A DNA stretch of 33,132 bases from Chloroflexota bacterium (GCA_016190625.1 JACPQF010000010.1:1-33132); one strand, 5' to 3'. Counted from the first letter of the stretch, positions 7,330 through 15,344 are shown. Notes: generated by a model from the sequence alone, not told the origin. Translations and numbers: made by a program.

Positions 7330-9492
7330 GTGAGCGAGGGGGACAACGGGGCGATCGATATGGCTGATGAGCGGACTCTGACTGTGCGCATCGCCGAAGC
7401 GCTTCCCAAAGACGTTGGCCGGGGAATAGCTCGGTTGGACCCCGCCGACATCGAGCAACTGGGGGCGGCCATTGGCGACACCGTCGAGATCGTAGGAAAG
7501 CGGCGGGCCGTCGCTCGTCTCATGCCCGCCTATGTCGCCGAGCGGGGCAAGAGCCTGGTCCAGGTCGATGGCATAATGCGCGAGAACGCTCAGGCCGGTA
7601 TCGGTGAACGGATTCAGGTGCGCAAGGTCGCAAGCCAGCAAGCTCGCAGCGTGACGCTGTCATCTACCGGCGCGAGCCAGGCGGCCCTACGCGGCCAGGA
7701 CGCTCGCTATCTCGGCCGTCTTCTGGAGGGAGTGCCGCTTCTGGCCGGAGACCGCGTCCGGGTCAACCTGTTCGGGAATCGCCCTCTCGACCTCGCGGTC
7801 CACGAGACTACGCCTAAAGGGGTGGTGCTAGTTGATGGATCGACTGTCATTCGGGTAAGGGGCGAGCCCGTTCCGGTTCGGGGGCCGGCCTTCTCCTACG
7901 AGGACATCGGCGGCCTCGGCCGGGAGATCTCTCGCATTAGGGAGATGGTCGAGCTGCCCCTCCGCTATCCGGAGGTGTTCGAGCGGCTGGGCATCGATCC
8001 CCCCAAGGGCGTTCTCCTCTATGGACCTCCCGGCTGCGGCAAGACCTTGATCGCCAGGGCGGTAGCCTACGAGACCGCCGCCCATTTCATCCACGTCGCC
8101 GGGCCCGAGGTCATCCACAAGTTCTACGGCGAGTCGGAGGCCCACCTGCGGAGCATTTTCCAGGAAGCGGAACAGCGCGCCCCCAGCATCGTCTTCCTCG
8201 ACGAGATCGACGCCATCGCCCCTAAGCGCGAGGCGGTTCAGGGCGAGGTGGAGAAACGGGTGGTGGCCCAATTGCTGGCCCTGATGGACGGGCTCAAATC
8301 CCGGGGCCAGGTCGTGGTCATCGGGGCGACGAACATCCCCGGCAGCATTGACCCGGCCCTCCGGCGACCCGGACGCTTTGACCGGGAGATCGCCATATCG
8401 GTCCCGGACAGGCCCGGCAGATTGGAGATCCTCCACATCCACACACGGGGAATGCCCCTGTCCGACAACGTGGATCTGGAGCGTTTGGCGAGCATCACCC
8501 ACGGCTTTGTCGGCGCCGACATGGCAGCCCTCTGTCGGGAGGCGGCCATGAGTTGCCTGCGTCAAATACTGCCGGCCATCGATTTCGCCCAGGCAAAGCT
8601 CCCTTACGAGGATCTTCTGCGGCTCGAGGTCACCATGGACCATTTCCTCGAGGCCCTGAACGAGATCGAGCCGTCGGCGGTGCGGGAAGTCTTCACCGAG
8701 GTGGCCGACGTCAAGTGGGATCAGGTTGGCGGTCTCGAAGACGTGAAGCGCCTGTTGCGGGAGGCCATCGAGTGGCCCCTCAGGTACGGCGATCGCTTCG
8801 CCTATGCCCGGACCAGCCCGCCCAAGGGAGTGCTGCTCACCGGTCCCCCCGGAACCGGCAAGACCCTCGTCGCCAAGGCGGTTGCCTCTGAGAGCGAAGT
8901 GAACTTCATCTCCATCAAGGGCCCGGCGCTCCTCTCCAAGTGGGTGGGCGAGTCGGAGAAAGGGGTGCGGGAGGTGTTCAAGAAAGCCCGCCAGGCTGCC
9001 CCCTGCATTGTGTTCTTCGACGAGATCGACGCGCTGTTGCCGACGCGGGGTGGGGGTGGCAGCGAGAGCCATGTAAGCGAGCGGGTAGTTAGCCAGTTTC
9101 TCACCGAAATGGATGGCATCGAAGACCTGCGGGGAGTAGTGGTTTTGGGCGCCACTAACCGGCCCGATATCATCGATCCGGCGCTCTTGCGGCCGGGGCG
9201 CTTCGACTTCAGCGTGACGCTGCCCGTGCCCGATGCCGTCGCCCGGCAGGCCATTCTGGCGGTCCACACGCGGGGTAGGCCGCTGGATGTGGAAGTAGAC
9301 CTGGCCGACCTGGCCGGGCGCACGGTCGGTCTCACCGGCGCCGATCTCGAGTCCATCTGCCAGCGGGCGGCGATGTTCGCCATCCGGGAATCGGTCGAAG
9401 CCGAGCCAGGCGAGCAGTTCACGCCCTTCACCGTGAAACAGCGCCATTTCGAGAAGGCGCTGAGCGACGAGGAACGGGCAGGGTCCGACTAA
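7330..9492 (+). CDS. CDC48/p97-type tandem AAA ATPase
   Basis: A ~720-aa ATPase. The N-terminal substrate-binding part (double-psi beta-barrel type, about residues 10-180) contains LTVRIAEALPKDVGRGIARL. Two AAA modules follow: D1 has Walker A GPPGCGKT near residue 232 and Walker B IVFLDEIDAI; D2 has GPPGTGKT near residue 505 and IVFFDEIDAL. Arginine-finger and sensor motifs (GATN, RRPGRFDRE, LRPGRFDF) are intact. CDC48 proteins unfold proteins and take complexes apart; here it may remodel vesicle assemblies, which is inference. GTG 7330 keeps it close to gvpH; ATG 7360 is an equally possible start that retains the whole N-domain. Confidence 0.93.
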   Translation: MSEGDNGAIDMADERTLTVRIAEALPKDVGRGIARLDPADIEQLGAAIGDTVEIVGKRRAVARLMPAYVAERGKSLVQVDGIMRENAQAGIGERIQVRKVASQQARSVTLSSTGASQAALRGQDARYLGRLLEGVPLLAGDRVRVNLFGNRPLDLAVHETTPKGVVLVDGSTVIRVRGEPVPVRGPAFSYEDIGGLGREISRIREMVELPLRYPEVFERLGIDPPKGVLLYGPPGCGKTLIARAVAYETAAHFIHVAGPEVIHKFYGESEAHLRSIFQEAEQRAPSIVFLDEIDAIAPKREAVQGEVEKRVVAQLLALMDGLKSRGQVVVIGATNIPGSIDPALRRPGRFDREIAISVPDRPGRLEILHIHTRGMPLSDNVDLERLASITHGFVGADMAALCREAAMSCLRQILPAIDFAQAKLPYEDLLRLEVTMDHFLEALNEIEPSAVREVFTEVADVKWDQVGGLEDVKRLLREAIEWPLRYGDRFAYARTSPPKGVLLTGPPGTGKTLVAKAVASESEVNFISIKGPALLSKWVGESEKGVREVFKKARQAAPCIVFFDEIDALLPTRGGGGSESHVSERVVSQFLTEMDGIEDLRGVVVLGATNRPDIIDPALLRPGRFDFSVTLPVPDAVARQAILAVHTRGRPLDVEVDLADLAGRTVGLTGADLESICQRAAMFAIRESVEAEPGEQFTPFTVKQRHFEKALSDEERAGSD

Positions 9493-9543
9493 GTAATCCG
9501 GCGTGATTCATGCTACCCGCAAGCTTGGTTAGCCCAGTAGATC

Positions 9544-9570
9544 GACTCGTCCTTCCCGGAAGGACGAGTC
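9544..9570. repeat. Near-perfect hairpin with GTCCTTCC/GGAAGGAC core
   Basis: Two 13-nt arms, GACTCGTCCTTCC and GGAAGGACGAGTC, flank a single base. No T-run follows directly (CATTTTT begins about 10 nt later), so it is a weak terminator candidate. The GTCCTTCC/GGAAGGAC core also occurs at 3523, 15628 and, with one mismatch, 28642. The tail GGTCTGGCGACA is nearly identical to the one after the copy in the gvpA leader. Confidence 0.7.
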
Positions 9571-9673
9571 GGTCTGGCGACATTTTTGGCGCCGGACTAT
9601 TTACAGCAGTTCGCACCGACATTGAGCGAGCAAACTTGTTCTCGCGCTGATGCAGGGGTCGTGCCGCCAACGT

Positions 9674-9701
9674 GTAGGGGCGAACGGCCGTTCGCCCCTA
9701 C
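9674..9701. repeat. 28-bp perfect palindrome, GTAGGGGC family
   Basis: GTAGGGGCGAACGG is followed immediately by its exact reverse complement. The outer GTAGGGGC/GCCCCTAC is shared with the four ~74-bp elements at 28763-31064, so this may be a minimal or collapsed member of that family. It lies 73 nt before the GvpF-DnaJ start codon. Confidence 0.75.
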
Positions 9702-9773
9702 TATCGCTCAAGAACCATGCGAATTGCTGTAGAGCCGCCAAATGGTAAATGGCAGCACAGGGAGGAGTTGGCC

Positions 9774-10877
9774 GTGACCGGTGTTTATGTCTACGCAATT
9801 CTCGGTGGGGAATACCGCCTTGAGGTTGGCGACATGGGGTTGCCCGATGGACTCACCCGCGTTTCGACGCTGCCCGCCGGCGGCCTTTCCGCCGTCGTAA
9901 GTGACTACTCCGGCCCGCCGTTCACAGAGCAGCCGAAGGCCGAGCTACTTCGCTGTCTTACCATCCACCAGCGCGTCGTCGAACATTCGATGGCCGGCCG
10001 TCCCGTTCTGCCCGTCAAGTTCGGGACGGCGCTCCCATCCGCCACCGATGTCCGCGTTGCTCTCCACCGCTGGCAGGGCCGGATCGCCGCGGCCTTCGCG
10101 GAACTGGGGGACGTCGTGGAGATCGAAGTGGCCGCCGTTTGGGACCTCAAGTCGACCTTTGCCGACATCTCGCGCCAGCCAGAGATCGCCAGTCTCGCCG
10201 CCACCATCGCTGGCGGATCGCCGGAAGAGACCTTGGCCAGGCGGGTTCAGATAGGCAAGCTGGTGAAGGAGTCCCTCGATAAGCGCAGAGAAGAATATCG
10301 ACGGCGGCTAGTGCACGACCTGTCACCTCTCGTCCGTCACACCAAGTCCAATCCGCTGCCCTCGGATGAGATGGTCCTGAACTCGGCGTTCCTCGTCGAG
10401 CGCTCCCGGCTCGACGACTTCTACGCGGCTGTCCATCGCGTCGACCGGGCGATGGAGGACCGTCTGACCTTCCGCTGTGTCGGTCCGCTTCCGCCGTACA
10501 GCTTCGCTACAGTGGAGATGTTGCGACCAAACGCCGACGAGGTAGAGGCGGCGCGCCGGTTACTGGAGCTGGGCGAGGTGACGTCCGAGGCGGAACTCAA
10601 ATCCAACTTTCGGCGATTGTCGGCGCACTGGCATCCCGACCGCAATCCAGGTAGCGGGGAGGCAGCACAGCGCTTTGCCGCTCTAGCCCAAGCCTACGCC
10701 ACTCTTCTGGCCTGCGGTCGCGGACAGTGGGCGCTTGAGACCGGGCCTCAAACCTGTCACCAGCTCGATCTGAGAAGAGAGGCGGTTGAAGCTCAGATTT
10801 GCCTGACCATCGGGCAGCCGGGGGCACAGATCGAACCGGTTGGTGAAGAAAGCCATGAGCTTAGTCTCGTCGTCTGA
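9774..10877 (+). CDS. gvpF: GvpF/GvpL protein fused to a C-terminal J-domain
   Basis: A 367-aa fusion. Residues 1-~255 are a GvpF/L domain with the family signatures GVYVYAIL, VLPVKFGTALPS and GPLPPYSF. Residues ~258-320 form a J-domain with the essential HPD at residues 287-289 (AHWHPDRNPG) and the helix AQRFAALAQAYATLLACGR. A ~50-residue unrecognised tail follows. GvpF/L proteins contact GvpA and assist early assembly; J-domains recruit and stimulate Hsp70. The fusion therefore suggests that Hsp70 is brought to nascent shell protein (inference). GTG 9774 is chosen for GGAGGAG 6 nt upstream; the open frame reaches back to 9717 without a ribosome site. It overlaps the next gene. Confidence 0.9.
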   Translation: MTGVYVYAILGGEYRLEVGDMGLPDGLTRVSTLPAGGLSAVVSDYSGPPFTEQPKAELLRCLTIHQRVVEHSMAGRPVLPVKFGTALPSATDVRVALHRWQGRIAAAFAELGDVVEIEVAAVWDLKSTFADISRQPEIASLAATIAGGSPEETLARRVQIGKLVKESLDKRREEYRRRLVHDLSPLVRHTKSNPLPSDEMVLNSAFLVERSRLDDFYAAVHRVDRAMEDRLTFRCVGPLPPYSFATVEMLRPNADEVEAARRLLELGEVTSEAELKSNFRRLSAHWHPDRNPGSGEAAQRFAALAQAYATLLACGRGQWALETGPQTCHQLDLRREAVEAQICLTIGQPGAQIEPVGEESHELSLVV

Positions 10878-11640
10878 TTCTAGCATTTACGTCTACTGCA
10901 TCGTGAAATCCGAGCCTTTCTGTGACGGCGCCCCGGGTCTTCGGGCCGGGCCGATAGGCGGCGCCGCCGATGGTGTTTATGCCATTCACTATATGGACCT
11001 GGCGGCGATTGTCAGCAACTCTTCGGCTTCCCGATACGACGTCAGCCGACGGAACATGATGGCCCACCAGCTAGTGATCGAGGAGGCCATGGCTCGATCT
11101 GACGTGCTGCCGGTTCGCTTCGGCACGCTGGCCAAGAGCACCGAGCAAATCGAGGAAAGGCTGCTCAAACGCAAGTTCGGCGAGTTTCACTTTTTGCTGC
11201 AGTATGTCGGCGGACGGGTCGAGCTCGGACTCAAGGTCTTCTGGGATAGAACCCGGCTGTTCCGTGAGATCGCCGAGGAGGACCGGATCCGGTCCTTGCG
11301 GGACAGCATCGCAGGCAAGTCGCCGGAAGAGACCCATTACCAGCGTATCCAGTTGGGCCAGATGACCGAGGAGGCGATCATTCGCCGGCGGGACCAGGAG
11401 GCGGAAGCGCTCATGGACGAGCTCAGACCGCTGGCCGTGGAAACGAAGGTAAACAAGATCCTTACGGACATGATGGTGCTAAACGCGTCGTTTCTCGTAG
11501 ACAGGTCCGGCGAGCCGGCCCTCGATGTCAAAGTCAACGCGTTGAGTGAGGCGCAGGCCGGGCGATTAACCTTGAAATATGCCGGACCCCTTCCTCCTTA
11601 CAACTTCGTCAACGTCGTCGTGCACTGGGAGGATGAATAG
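10855..11640 (+). CDS. gvpF: GvpF/GvpL family protein (second copy)
   Basis: A 261-aa protein made only of the GvpF/L domain: SIYVYCIV near the N-terminus, VLPVRFGTLAKS, and GPLPPYNFVNVVVHWEDE at the very end. This is the most canonical GvpF of the four copies in the cluster. ATG 10855 overlaps the GvpF-DnaJ gene by 23 nt; TTG 10840 and GTG 10843 are possible earlier starts, and no start has a strong ribosome site, which fits translational coupling. gvpG follows after 3 nt. Assigning F versus L from sequence alone is not reliable. Confidence 0.9.
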   Translation: MSLVSSSDSSIYVYCIVKSEPFCDGAPGLRAGPIGGAADGVYAIHYMDLAAIVSNSSASRYDVSRRNMMAHQLVIEEAMARSDVLPVRFGTLAKSTEQIEERLLKRKFGEFHFLLQYVGGRVELGLKVFWDRTRLFREIAEEDRIRSLRDSIAGKSPEETHYQRIQLGQMTEEAIIRRRDQEAEALMDELRPLAVETKVNKILTDMMVLNASFLVDRSGEPALDVKVNALSEAQAGRLTLKYAGPLPPYNFVNVVVHWEDE

Positions 11641-11643
11641 GGT

Positions 11644-11928
11644 ATGGGCTGGCTCACCAACATCCTGCTGGCGCCGATCACGGGACCGCTTAATACGGTT
11701 CTCTTCGTCTGCGAACAGGTCAAGGAGCGGGTGGACGCCGAGCTGTTGGACGAGGGTCTGGTGGAGGACGAGCTGGTCACCCTCAGTTTGCGGTACGAGC
11801 TCGGCGAGATCGCCGACGAGGACTACGATGCGCAGGAAGCCGCGCTTCTGGAGCGGCTGAATGAGATTCGCGCTTACAAGGAATCCCTTGCCAGGCCAGA
11901 GGACGACGTAGGAGACGACGGCTCGTGA
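11644..11928 (+). CDS. gvpG: GvpG, small gas-vesicle accessory protein
   Basis: A 94-aa acidic, mainly helical protein. The N-terminus has the GvpG pattern (LTNILLAPITGPLNTVLFVC) and continues into EQVKERVDAELLDEG, a helical core (LGEIADEDYDAQEAALLERL) and an acidic tail. GvpG is an essential minor assembly protein found next to gvpF in most clusters, as here. It begins 3 nt after the gvpF stop, and its TGA overlaps the GTG of the next gvpF/L gene. Confidence 0.92.
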   Translation: MGWLTNILLAPITGPLNTVLFVCEQVKERVDAELLDEGLVEDELVTLSLRYELGEIADEDYDAQEAALLERLNEIRAYKESLARPEDDVGDDGS

Positions 11929-12788
11929 AGAAGGATTCAGCCGAGATATCTTCTGGCGGCGCGGATTCCGGAGCGCTTTCCGCCGCTTCGCCTGCCGGGT
12001 TGGGATGGTACTTCTACGGGATAACGCTACGCAGTCCCCTGCTGGAGAGCCTGACCGCGTTTGTCCAAGGGGTGGCTGGCCAGACGGTTCAACTGCTCTA
12101 TTGTCGGGACCTGGCAGCCGTCGTCAGCCCGGTGCCGCGAGCCGAATTTGACGCGGAGGCGCTGCGGGAACGATTGCAGAACCCGCGCGACCTGGAGGCC
12201 ATCGTGCGCAGCCACGAGGGGGTAGTCCGGGCGATACAACTGGAGCGCACCATCCTGCCGGCGAGACTGGGACTGGTATTTGCATCGAAGCAGGAACTGG
12301 CGTCATCGCTGGATCCGGGTCACGACAAGCTGAAGGCCCAACTGGAGGGCCTCGAGGGATGCGACGAATGGGGGATCAAGCTCTATGCCGACCGCGCCGC
12401 CATTCGCCGGCGAGTTGCCGCCGACGATCCGGCGATAAGGGCGCTAAGGCAGGAGCGGTCGACCGCGTCGCCCGGCCGCGCCTATTTTCTCGAACGCAAG
12501 CTCGCTCAGGCGATCGAAGCGGCTGCCGAACAGGCTCTCGGCGATCTGGCGCAGACGGCATACGACCGATTAAGCGGCCATTCTACTTCTGCGGACCTGA
12601 GTCGCCACCCGAAGGACGGCGAGGTCGAGATCTTGAGGGCAGCCTTCATCGTCCCGCGCCAGCAGTTGCACGGCTTTCTGGACGAGGTCCATCGTCTGGC
12701 GGAGGGGGACGAGGGGCTGCGCTGCGAGTACACCGGTCCCTGGGCGCCGTATAGCTTTACGAAGCTGGAGGAGGCAACATTGCCATGA
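11925..12788 (+). CDS. gvpL: GvpF/GvpL family protein (third copy)
   Basis: A 287-aa GvpF/L protein. It has an extra ~25-residue Ser/Ala-rich N-terminus before the first strand (GWYFYGITL), then ILPARLGLVFAS and the terminal motif GPWAPYSF. The mid-signature has RLG where the first two copies have KFG or RFG. GTG 11925 overlaps the gvpG stop (GTGA) and its stop overlaps the next start (ATGA), marking a tightly coupled operon. The gvpL name is by position (after gvpG) and is tentative. Confidence 0.87.
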   Translation: MKKDSAEISSGGADSGALSAASPAGLGWYFYGITLRSPLLESLTAFVQGVAGQTVQLLYCRDLAAVVSPVPRAEFDAEALRERLQNPRDLEAIVRSHEGVVRAIQLERTILPARLGLVFASKQELASSLDPGHDKLKAQLEGLEGCDEWGIKLYADRAAIRRRVAADDPAIRALRQERSTASPGRAYFLERKLAQAIEAAAEQALGDLAQTAYDRLSGHSTSADLSRHPKDGEVEILRAAFIVPRQQLHGFLDEVHRLAEGDEGLRCEYTGPWAPYSFTKLEEATLP

Positions 12789-13006
12789 CCAGGGCTGCCA
12801 CCGCGGCCAAAGATGTTACGCTGCTCGAGCTACTGGACCGTATTATCGACCGGGGTGTGGTCCTCGTTGGCGACCTTACGATCTCGGTGGCAGACGTCGA
12901 CCTCATTTTTCTCGGTCTCAAGGTCATGCTTACCTCGGTCGAGCGGGCGGAGAAGATGCGCTGGGGTCTCGACCTTGCCCAATCGAGCGGAGAGATCAAT
13001 GGCTAG
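12785..13006 (+). CDS. GvpA/J/S-family minor vesicle protein
   Basis: A 73-aa protein with the GvpA-type core: DVTLLELLDRIIDRGVVLVG, the strand pair LTISVADVDLIFLGLKVML and helix TSVERAEKM. It is too diverged from GvpA to be the main shell protein. Its place between two gvpF/L genes and before gvpK matches gvpS in actinobacterial-type clusters, though gvpJ or gvpM naming is possible. Such proteins are thought to cap or nucleate the vesicle. Four-nucleotide overlap with the upstream gene, 8-nt overlap with the downstream one. Confidence 0.87.
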   Translation: MTRAATAAKDVTLLELLDRIIDRGVVLVGDLTISVADVDLIFLGLKVMLTSVERAEKMRWGLDLAQSSGEING

Positions 13007-13802
13007 CGCTTGTTACGTTTACGGAATTCAATCCGTCGAATGTTCGCCACCCTCCGGACTCGCCGGCTTCGCTGGCTCGCCGGTAATCGCCATTCGCTGC
13101 CGTGCCCTCATCGCCGCCGCCAGCTTGGTCGACGCCAAGGGCGTTGGGCCGACGCCGGAGAACTTGCTGCTCCACGAGGAGGTTGTCGAGGCGCTCCAAT
13201 TGGCCGGGCCCCTGCTACCCGCGCGCTTTGGGACGGTCTTGCCGAGCGACGAAGCGGTGGTCGAGGCGCTGGCTGAGCGGCAGGCCGCGCTTCTGTTCGC
13301 ACTGTCGCGGGTTGGCGACAGGGTCGAGCTCGGGCTTTCGGTGCTGCGGAACCCACCCGGTTCAGATGGCGAGGATTCGAGCGTGGATCGAGGGGCCACT
13401 AGCTTCGGCGATAGCACGCAGATGGGAGTTGGCGCTCGCTATCTTAGGGCCAAGTTGGTCGCACATCGCCGGGAGGCGTCCCTGCGCCGTGAGGCAGCAG
13501 CGCTTGCCCAGGGAATCGACGGTGTCCTACGCCGCCATGCGATAGAAAGCTGCTACACCGTGTTGCCGACCCCTCGTCTAGCGATGAGGGCCGCCTACCT
13601 GGTGGCGCCACGCCAACTGGGCGAGTTCCACAAGGCATTCGACGAACTGCGCGTTGTCCACCGGGACCACCGTTTCCTCCTGAGCGGTCCCTGGCCGCCG
13701 TATAGTTTCGTCAGCCCGCCGAGTGCTCTCCTGCAAGGGGAACCGGTAGAGAAAGGCGCGTCCCTCTTGGCCGCTGCCGCCTCGAAATTGCTCTGGCCGT
13801 GA
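12999..13802 (+). CDS. GvpF/GvpL family protein (fourth copy)
   Basis: A 267-aa GvpF/L protein with CYVYGIQ at the N-terminus, LLPARFGTVLPS and GPWPPYSFV near the C-terminus, followed by ~30 extra residues. The open frame extends back to 12813, but that part overlaps the A/J/S gene in another frame, so ATG 12999 (GGAG ~7 nt upstream, overlapping the previous stop) is the real start. Four different GvpF/L proteins in one cluster is more than the usual one or two. Which is gvpF and which gvpL cannot be settled here. Confidence 0.87.
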   Translation: MASACYVYGIQSVECSPPSGLAGFAGSPVIAIRCRALIAAASLVDAKGVGPTPENLLLHEEVVEALQLAGPLLPARFGTVLPSDEAVVEALAERQAALLFALSRVGDRVELGLSVLRNPPGSDGEDSSVDRGATSFGDSTQMGVGARYLRAKLVAHRREASLRREAAALAQGIDGVLRRHAIESCYTVLPTPRLAMRAAYLVAPRQLGEFHKAFDELRVVHRDHRFLLSGPWPPYSFVSPPSALLQGEPVEKGASLLAAAASKLLWP

Positions 13803-13831
13803 ACCAGCACGGTTGACGAAAGGATGAGGGA

Positions 13832-13978
13832 ATGAGAGACCAACTTGTGCGCTATCCTGAAAGCCCAGAGTCTCGCGAGGCGACCGCCAGCATGCTGGCG
13901 TTGGCGCGAGACTTCGAGCGGGAAGGGACACTCCGGCTGGCCCTGAGCTTGTACGAGAAACTGGAGAAGCTGCAATGA
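13832..13978 (+). CDS. 48-aa helical protein between gvpF/L and gvpK
   Basis: Short reading frame MRDQLVRYPE...LYEKLEKLQ, 48 residues. The second half (MLALARDFEREGTLRLALSL) looks like a single TPR-type helical hairpin. GAGGG lies just before ATG 13832 and the TGA at 13976 overlaps the gvpK ATG at 13975, so it is probably translated and coupled to gvpK. I know no named Gvp family with this sequence; function unknown. Confidence 0.65.
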   Translation: MRDQLVRYPESPESREATASMLALARDFEREGTLRLALSLYEKLEKLQ

Positions 13979-14346
13979 AGCTGGTGGGGGACACGGCGCC
14001 AGCAGTTGAACAGCCGCTCCGTGGTGACCTCGAGGCCTTGTGCGACTTTGGCCGGGAGCTGTCGCAGCTCGGGCCAGTGCTGCCGTCCCGGATCAATGCC
14101 GACCCGACCACTACCGAGCAGGGCCTGGCAAAGCTTGTTCTGACTCTAGTCGAGCTCGTCAGACGGCTTCTCGAGAGGCAGGCCATCCGGCGGATCGAGG
14201 CCGGTTCGCTTACCGACGAGGAGATCGAGCGAATGGGCCAGACCTTTCTCAAGCTCGACCAGAAGATGGCCGAGCTGACCGCCGCTTTCGGACTGAAGCC
14301 GGAGGACTTGAACCTGAACCTGGGGCCACTCGGCGACCTTATGTAA
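13975..14346 (+). CDS. gvpK: GvpK, gas-vesicle assembly protein
   Basis: A 123-aa protein with the GvpK signature regions: GLAKLVLTLVELVRRLLERQ followed by AIRRIEAGSLTDEEIERMGQ and FLKLDQKMAEL, then LKPEDLNLNLGPLGDLM. GvpK is a conserved minor protein needed for vesicle formation; its exact function is unsettled. It starts inside the stop of the 48-aa gene. The 70 nt to gvpJ are GC-rich without a clear terminator. Confidence 0.93.
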   Translation: MKLVGDTAPAVEQPLRGDLEALCDFGRELSQLGPVLPSRINADPTTTEQGLAKLVLTLVELVRRLLERQAIRRIEAGSLTDEEIERMGQTFLKLDQKMAELTAAFGLKPEDLNLNLGPLGDLM

Positions 14347-14416
14347 AGCAAAAACACCCGGCCCCGGCGGCGGCCCTGTTGTGTTGGAGGGAAGAAGCTG
14401 GGGGAAGGAGCCAACT

Positions 14417-14764
14417 TTGGACAATCATAACGACCGACGGATTACCAGCGCCATCCACACCACTAACCTTGCCGACATACTCGAGCGGGTGCTTGATAAG
14501 GGGGTCGTCATCGCCGGCGACATCACCATCTCGCTCGCCGAGATCGAGTTGCTGAGCATCAAGCTGCGTCTAGTGGTCGCCTCCGTCGACAAGGCCAGGG
14601 AGATCGGCATCGACTGGTGGCAATCGGACCCGGCCCTCTCCTCCCACGCCAAGAAACTCGAGGAGGAAAACAACCTCCTTCAGGAGCGGCTCGATAGCCT
14701 TGAGGCCCGACTTGCGGCGCTACCCCAGCCGCGGAGCCGCAGCCCCCGCCGCAATGGCGACTAA
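14417..14764 (+). CDS. gvpJ: GvpJ-type minor vesicle protein
   Basis: A 115-aa GvpA-family protein: helix [18 protein letters not shown], strands ITISLAEIELLSIKLRLVVA, helix SVDKAREIGIDWW, then a 50-residue extension with a coiled coil (AKKLEEENNLLQERLDSLEA) and a basic tail. The C-terminal extension is what separates GvpJ from GvpA. GvpJ is a minor component probably located at the vesicle tips. TTG 14417 is preferred because AAGGAG lies 6 nt upstream; GTG 14381 would add 12 residues unlike the family. It is the last gene of the cluster. Confidence 0.88.
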   Translation: MDNHNDRRITSAIHTTNLADILERVLDKGVVIAGDITISLAEIELLSIKLRLVVASVDKAREIGIDWWQSDPALSSHAKKLEEENNLLQERLDSLEARLAALPQPRSRSPRRNGD

Positions 14765-14913
14765 TGCGCCTCGCCTAGCCTCCGGCAGCCGGGCCAGGAC
14801 TCAGCAGATCGAGGTCGACTCCTTCGGGCGGACCCGGGGACGGACGGCAGTATTCCTTCTCGTACTGATTCAGCTTTCCGTAATGAGAATCACCGGCATA
14901 AGAAGAGCTGATG

Positions 14914-15276
14914 TCAGCCTTCCGGCTTGCGCCGCTTGGCCCAGGCGCCCAACTCGTCAAGGACCTCGGCAAGGGTGGGGATGCCGCCTACGTGCTCGGG
15001 TGCCTCGAGCTTGGCGCCGGAAGCGTCGAAGAGGTGCTTGTGATGGGGCGTGGGCTGGTCGGGATAATGCTTGGCGTCGTCGTACCGGAACAGCGGCAGC
15101 TTCCCCCGCTGGGCGTGGAAGGAATAGCCATCCACCGCGCACAGGAGCGGACGGGAACGGACGATCAGCAGTTTGAGGTCGACGTCAACGTACAGGTCCT
15201 CGTAACAGATAACCCTGCCCTCGACGGCGAGCGATTGCTTGCTGGCGGCTCTAAGGATCGTTCCGGCATAAGGCAT
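14914..15276 (-). CDS. TumE-family (DUF6516-type) toxin-like protein
   Basis: A 120-aa protein resembling TumE/DUF6516 proteins. It has a beta-rich first half (VICYEDLYVDVDLKLLIV), a YSFH element, and the characteristic RYDDAKHYPDQPTPHHKHLF block, followed by a C-terminal helix (LAEVLDELGAWAKRR). TumE proteins are annotated as toxins of type II-like toxin-antitoxin pairs; the target is not something I can state. The small gene just upstream on the same strand (15345-15611) is the natural partner. Ribosome site before ATG 15276 is weak. It is convergent with gvpJ. Confidence 0.7.
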   Translation of the reverse strand: MPYAGTILRAASKQSLAVEGRVICYEDLYVDVDLKLLIVRSRPLLCAVDGYSFHAQRGKLPLFRYDDAKHYPDQPTPHHKHLFDASGAKLEAPEHVGGIPTLAEVLDELGAWAKRRKPEG

Positions 15277-15344
15277 TGTCAGCCAGTGATAGTGGACTGC
15301 CTGCCAGAAGTCGTACAGTAACGCGAACCGGCTGGAGGTCGCCG

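Larger units (their letters stand above)
9493..9773 (+). other. Intergenic region before the gvpF block
   Basis: A 281-nt gap containing two strong palindromes (9544-9570 and 9674-9701), listed separately. No coding potential or clear promoter was found. The first palindrome and its tail resemble the leader of gvpA, so transcription or processing may restart here. Confidence 0.5.

Noticed and set aside
7828-9447. Long 539-codon minus-strand frame opposite the CDC48-type gene
   Set aside because: It is a GC-driven shadow of a well-supported gene with no recognisable domain.
12813-12998. N-terminal extension of the fourth gvpF/L gene
   Set aside because: It overlaps the A/J/S-family gene in another frame, and family homology starts at ATG 12999.
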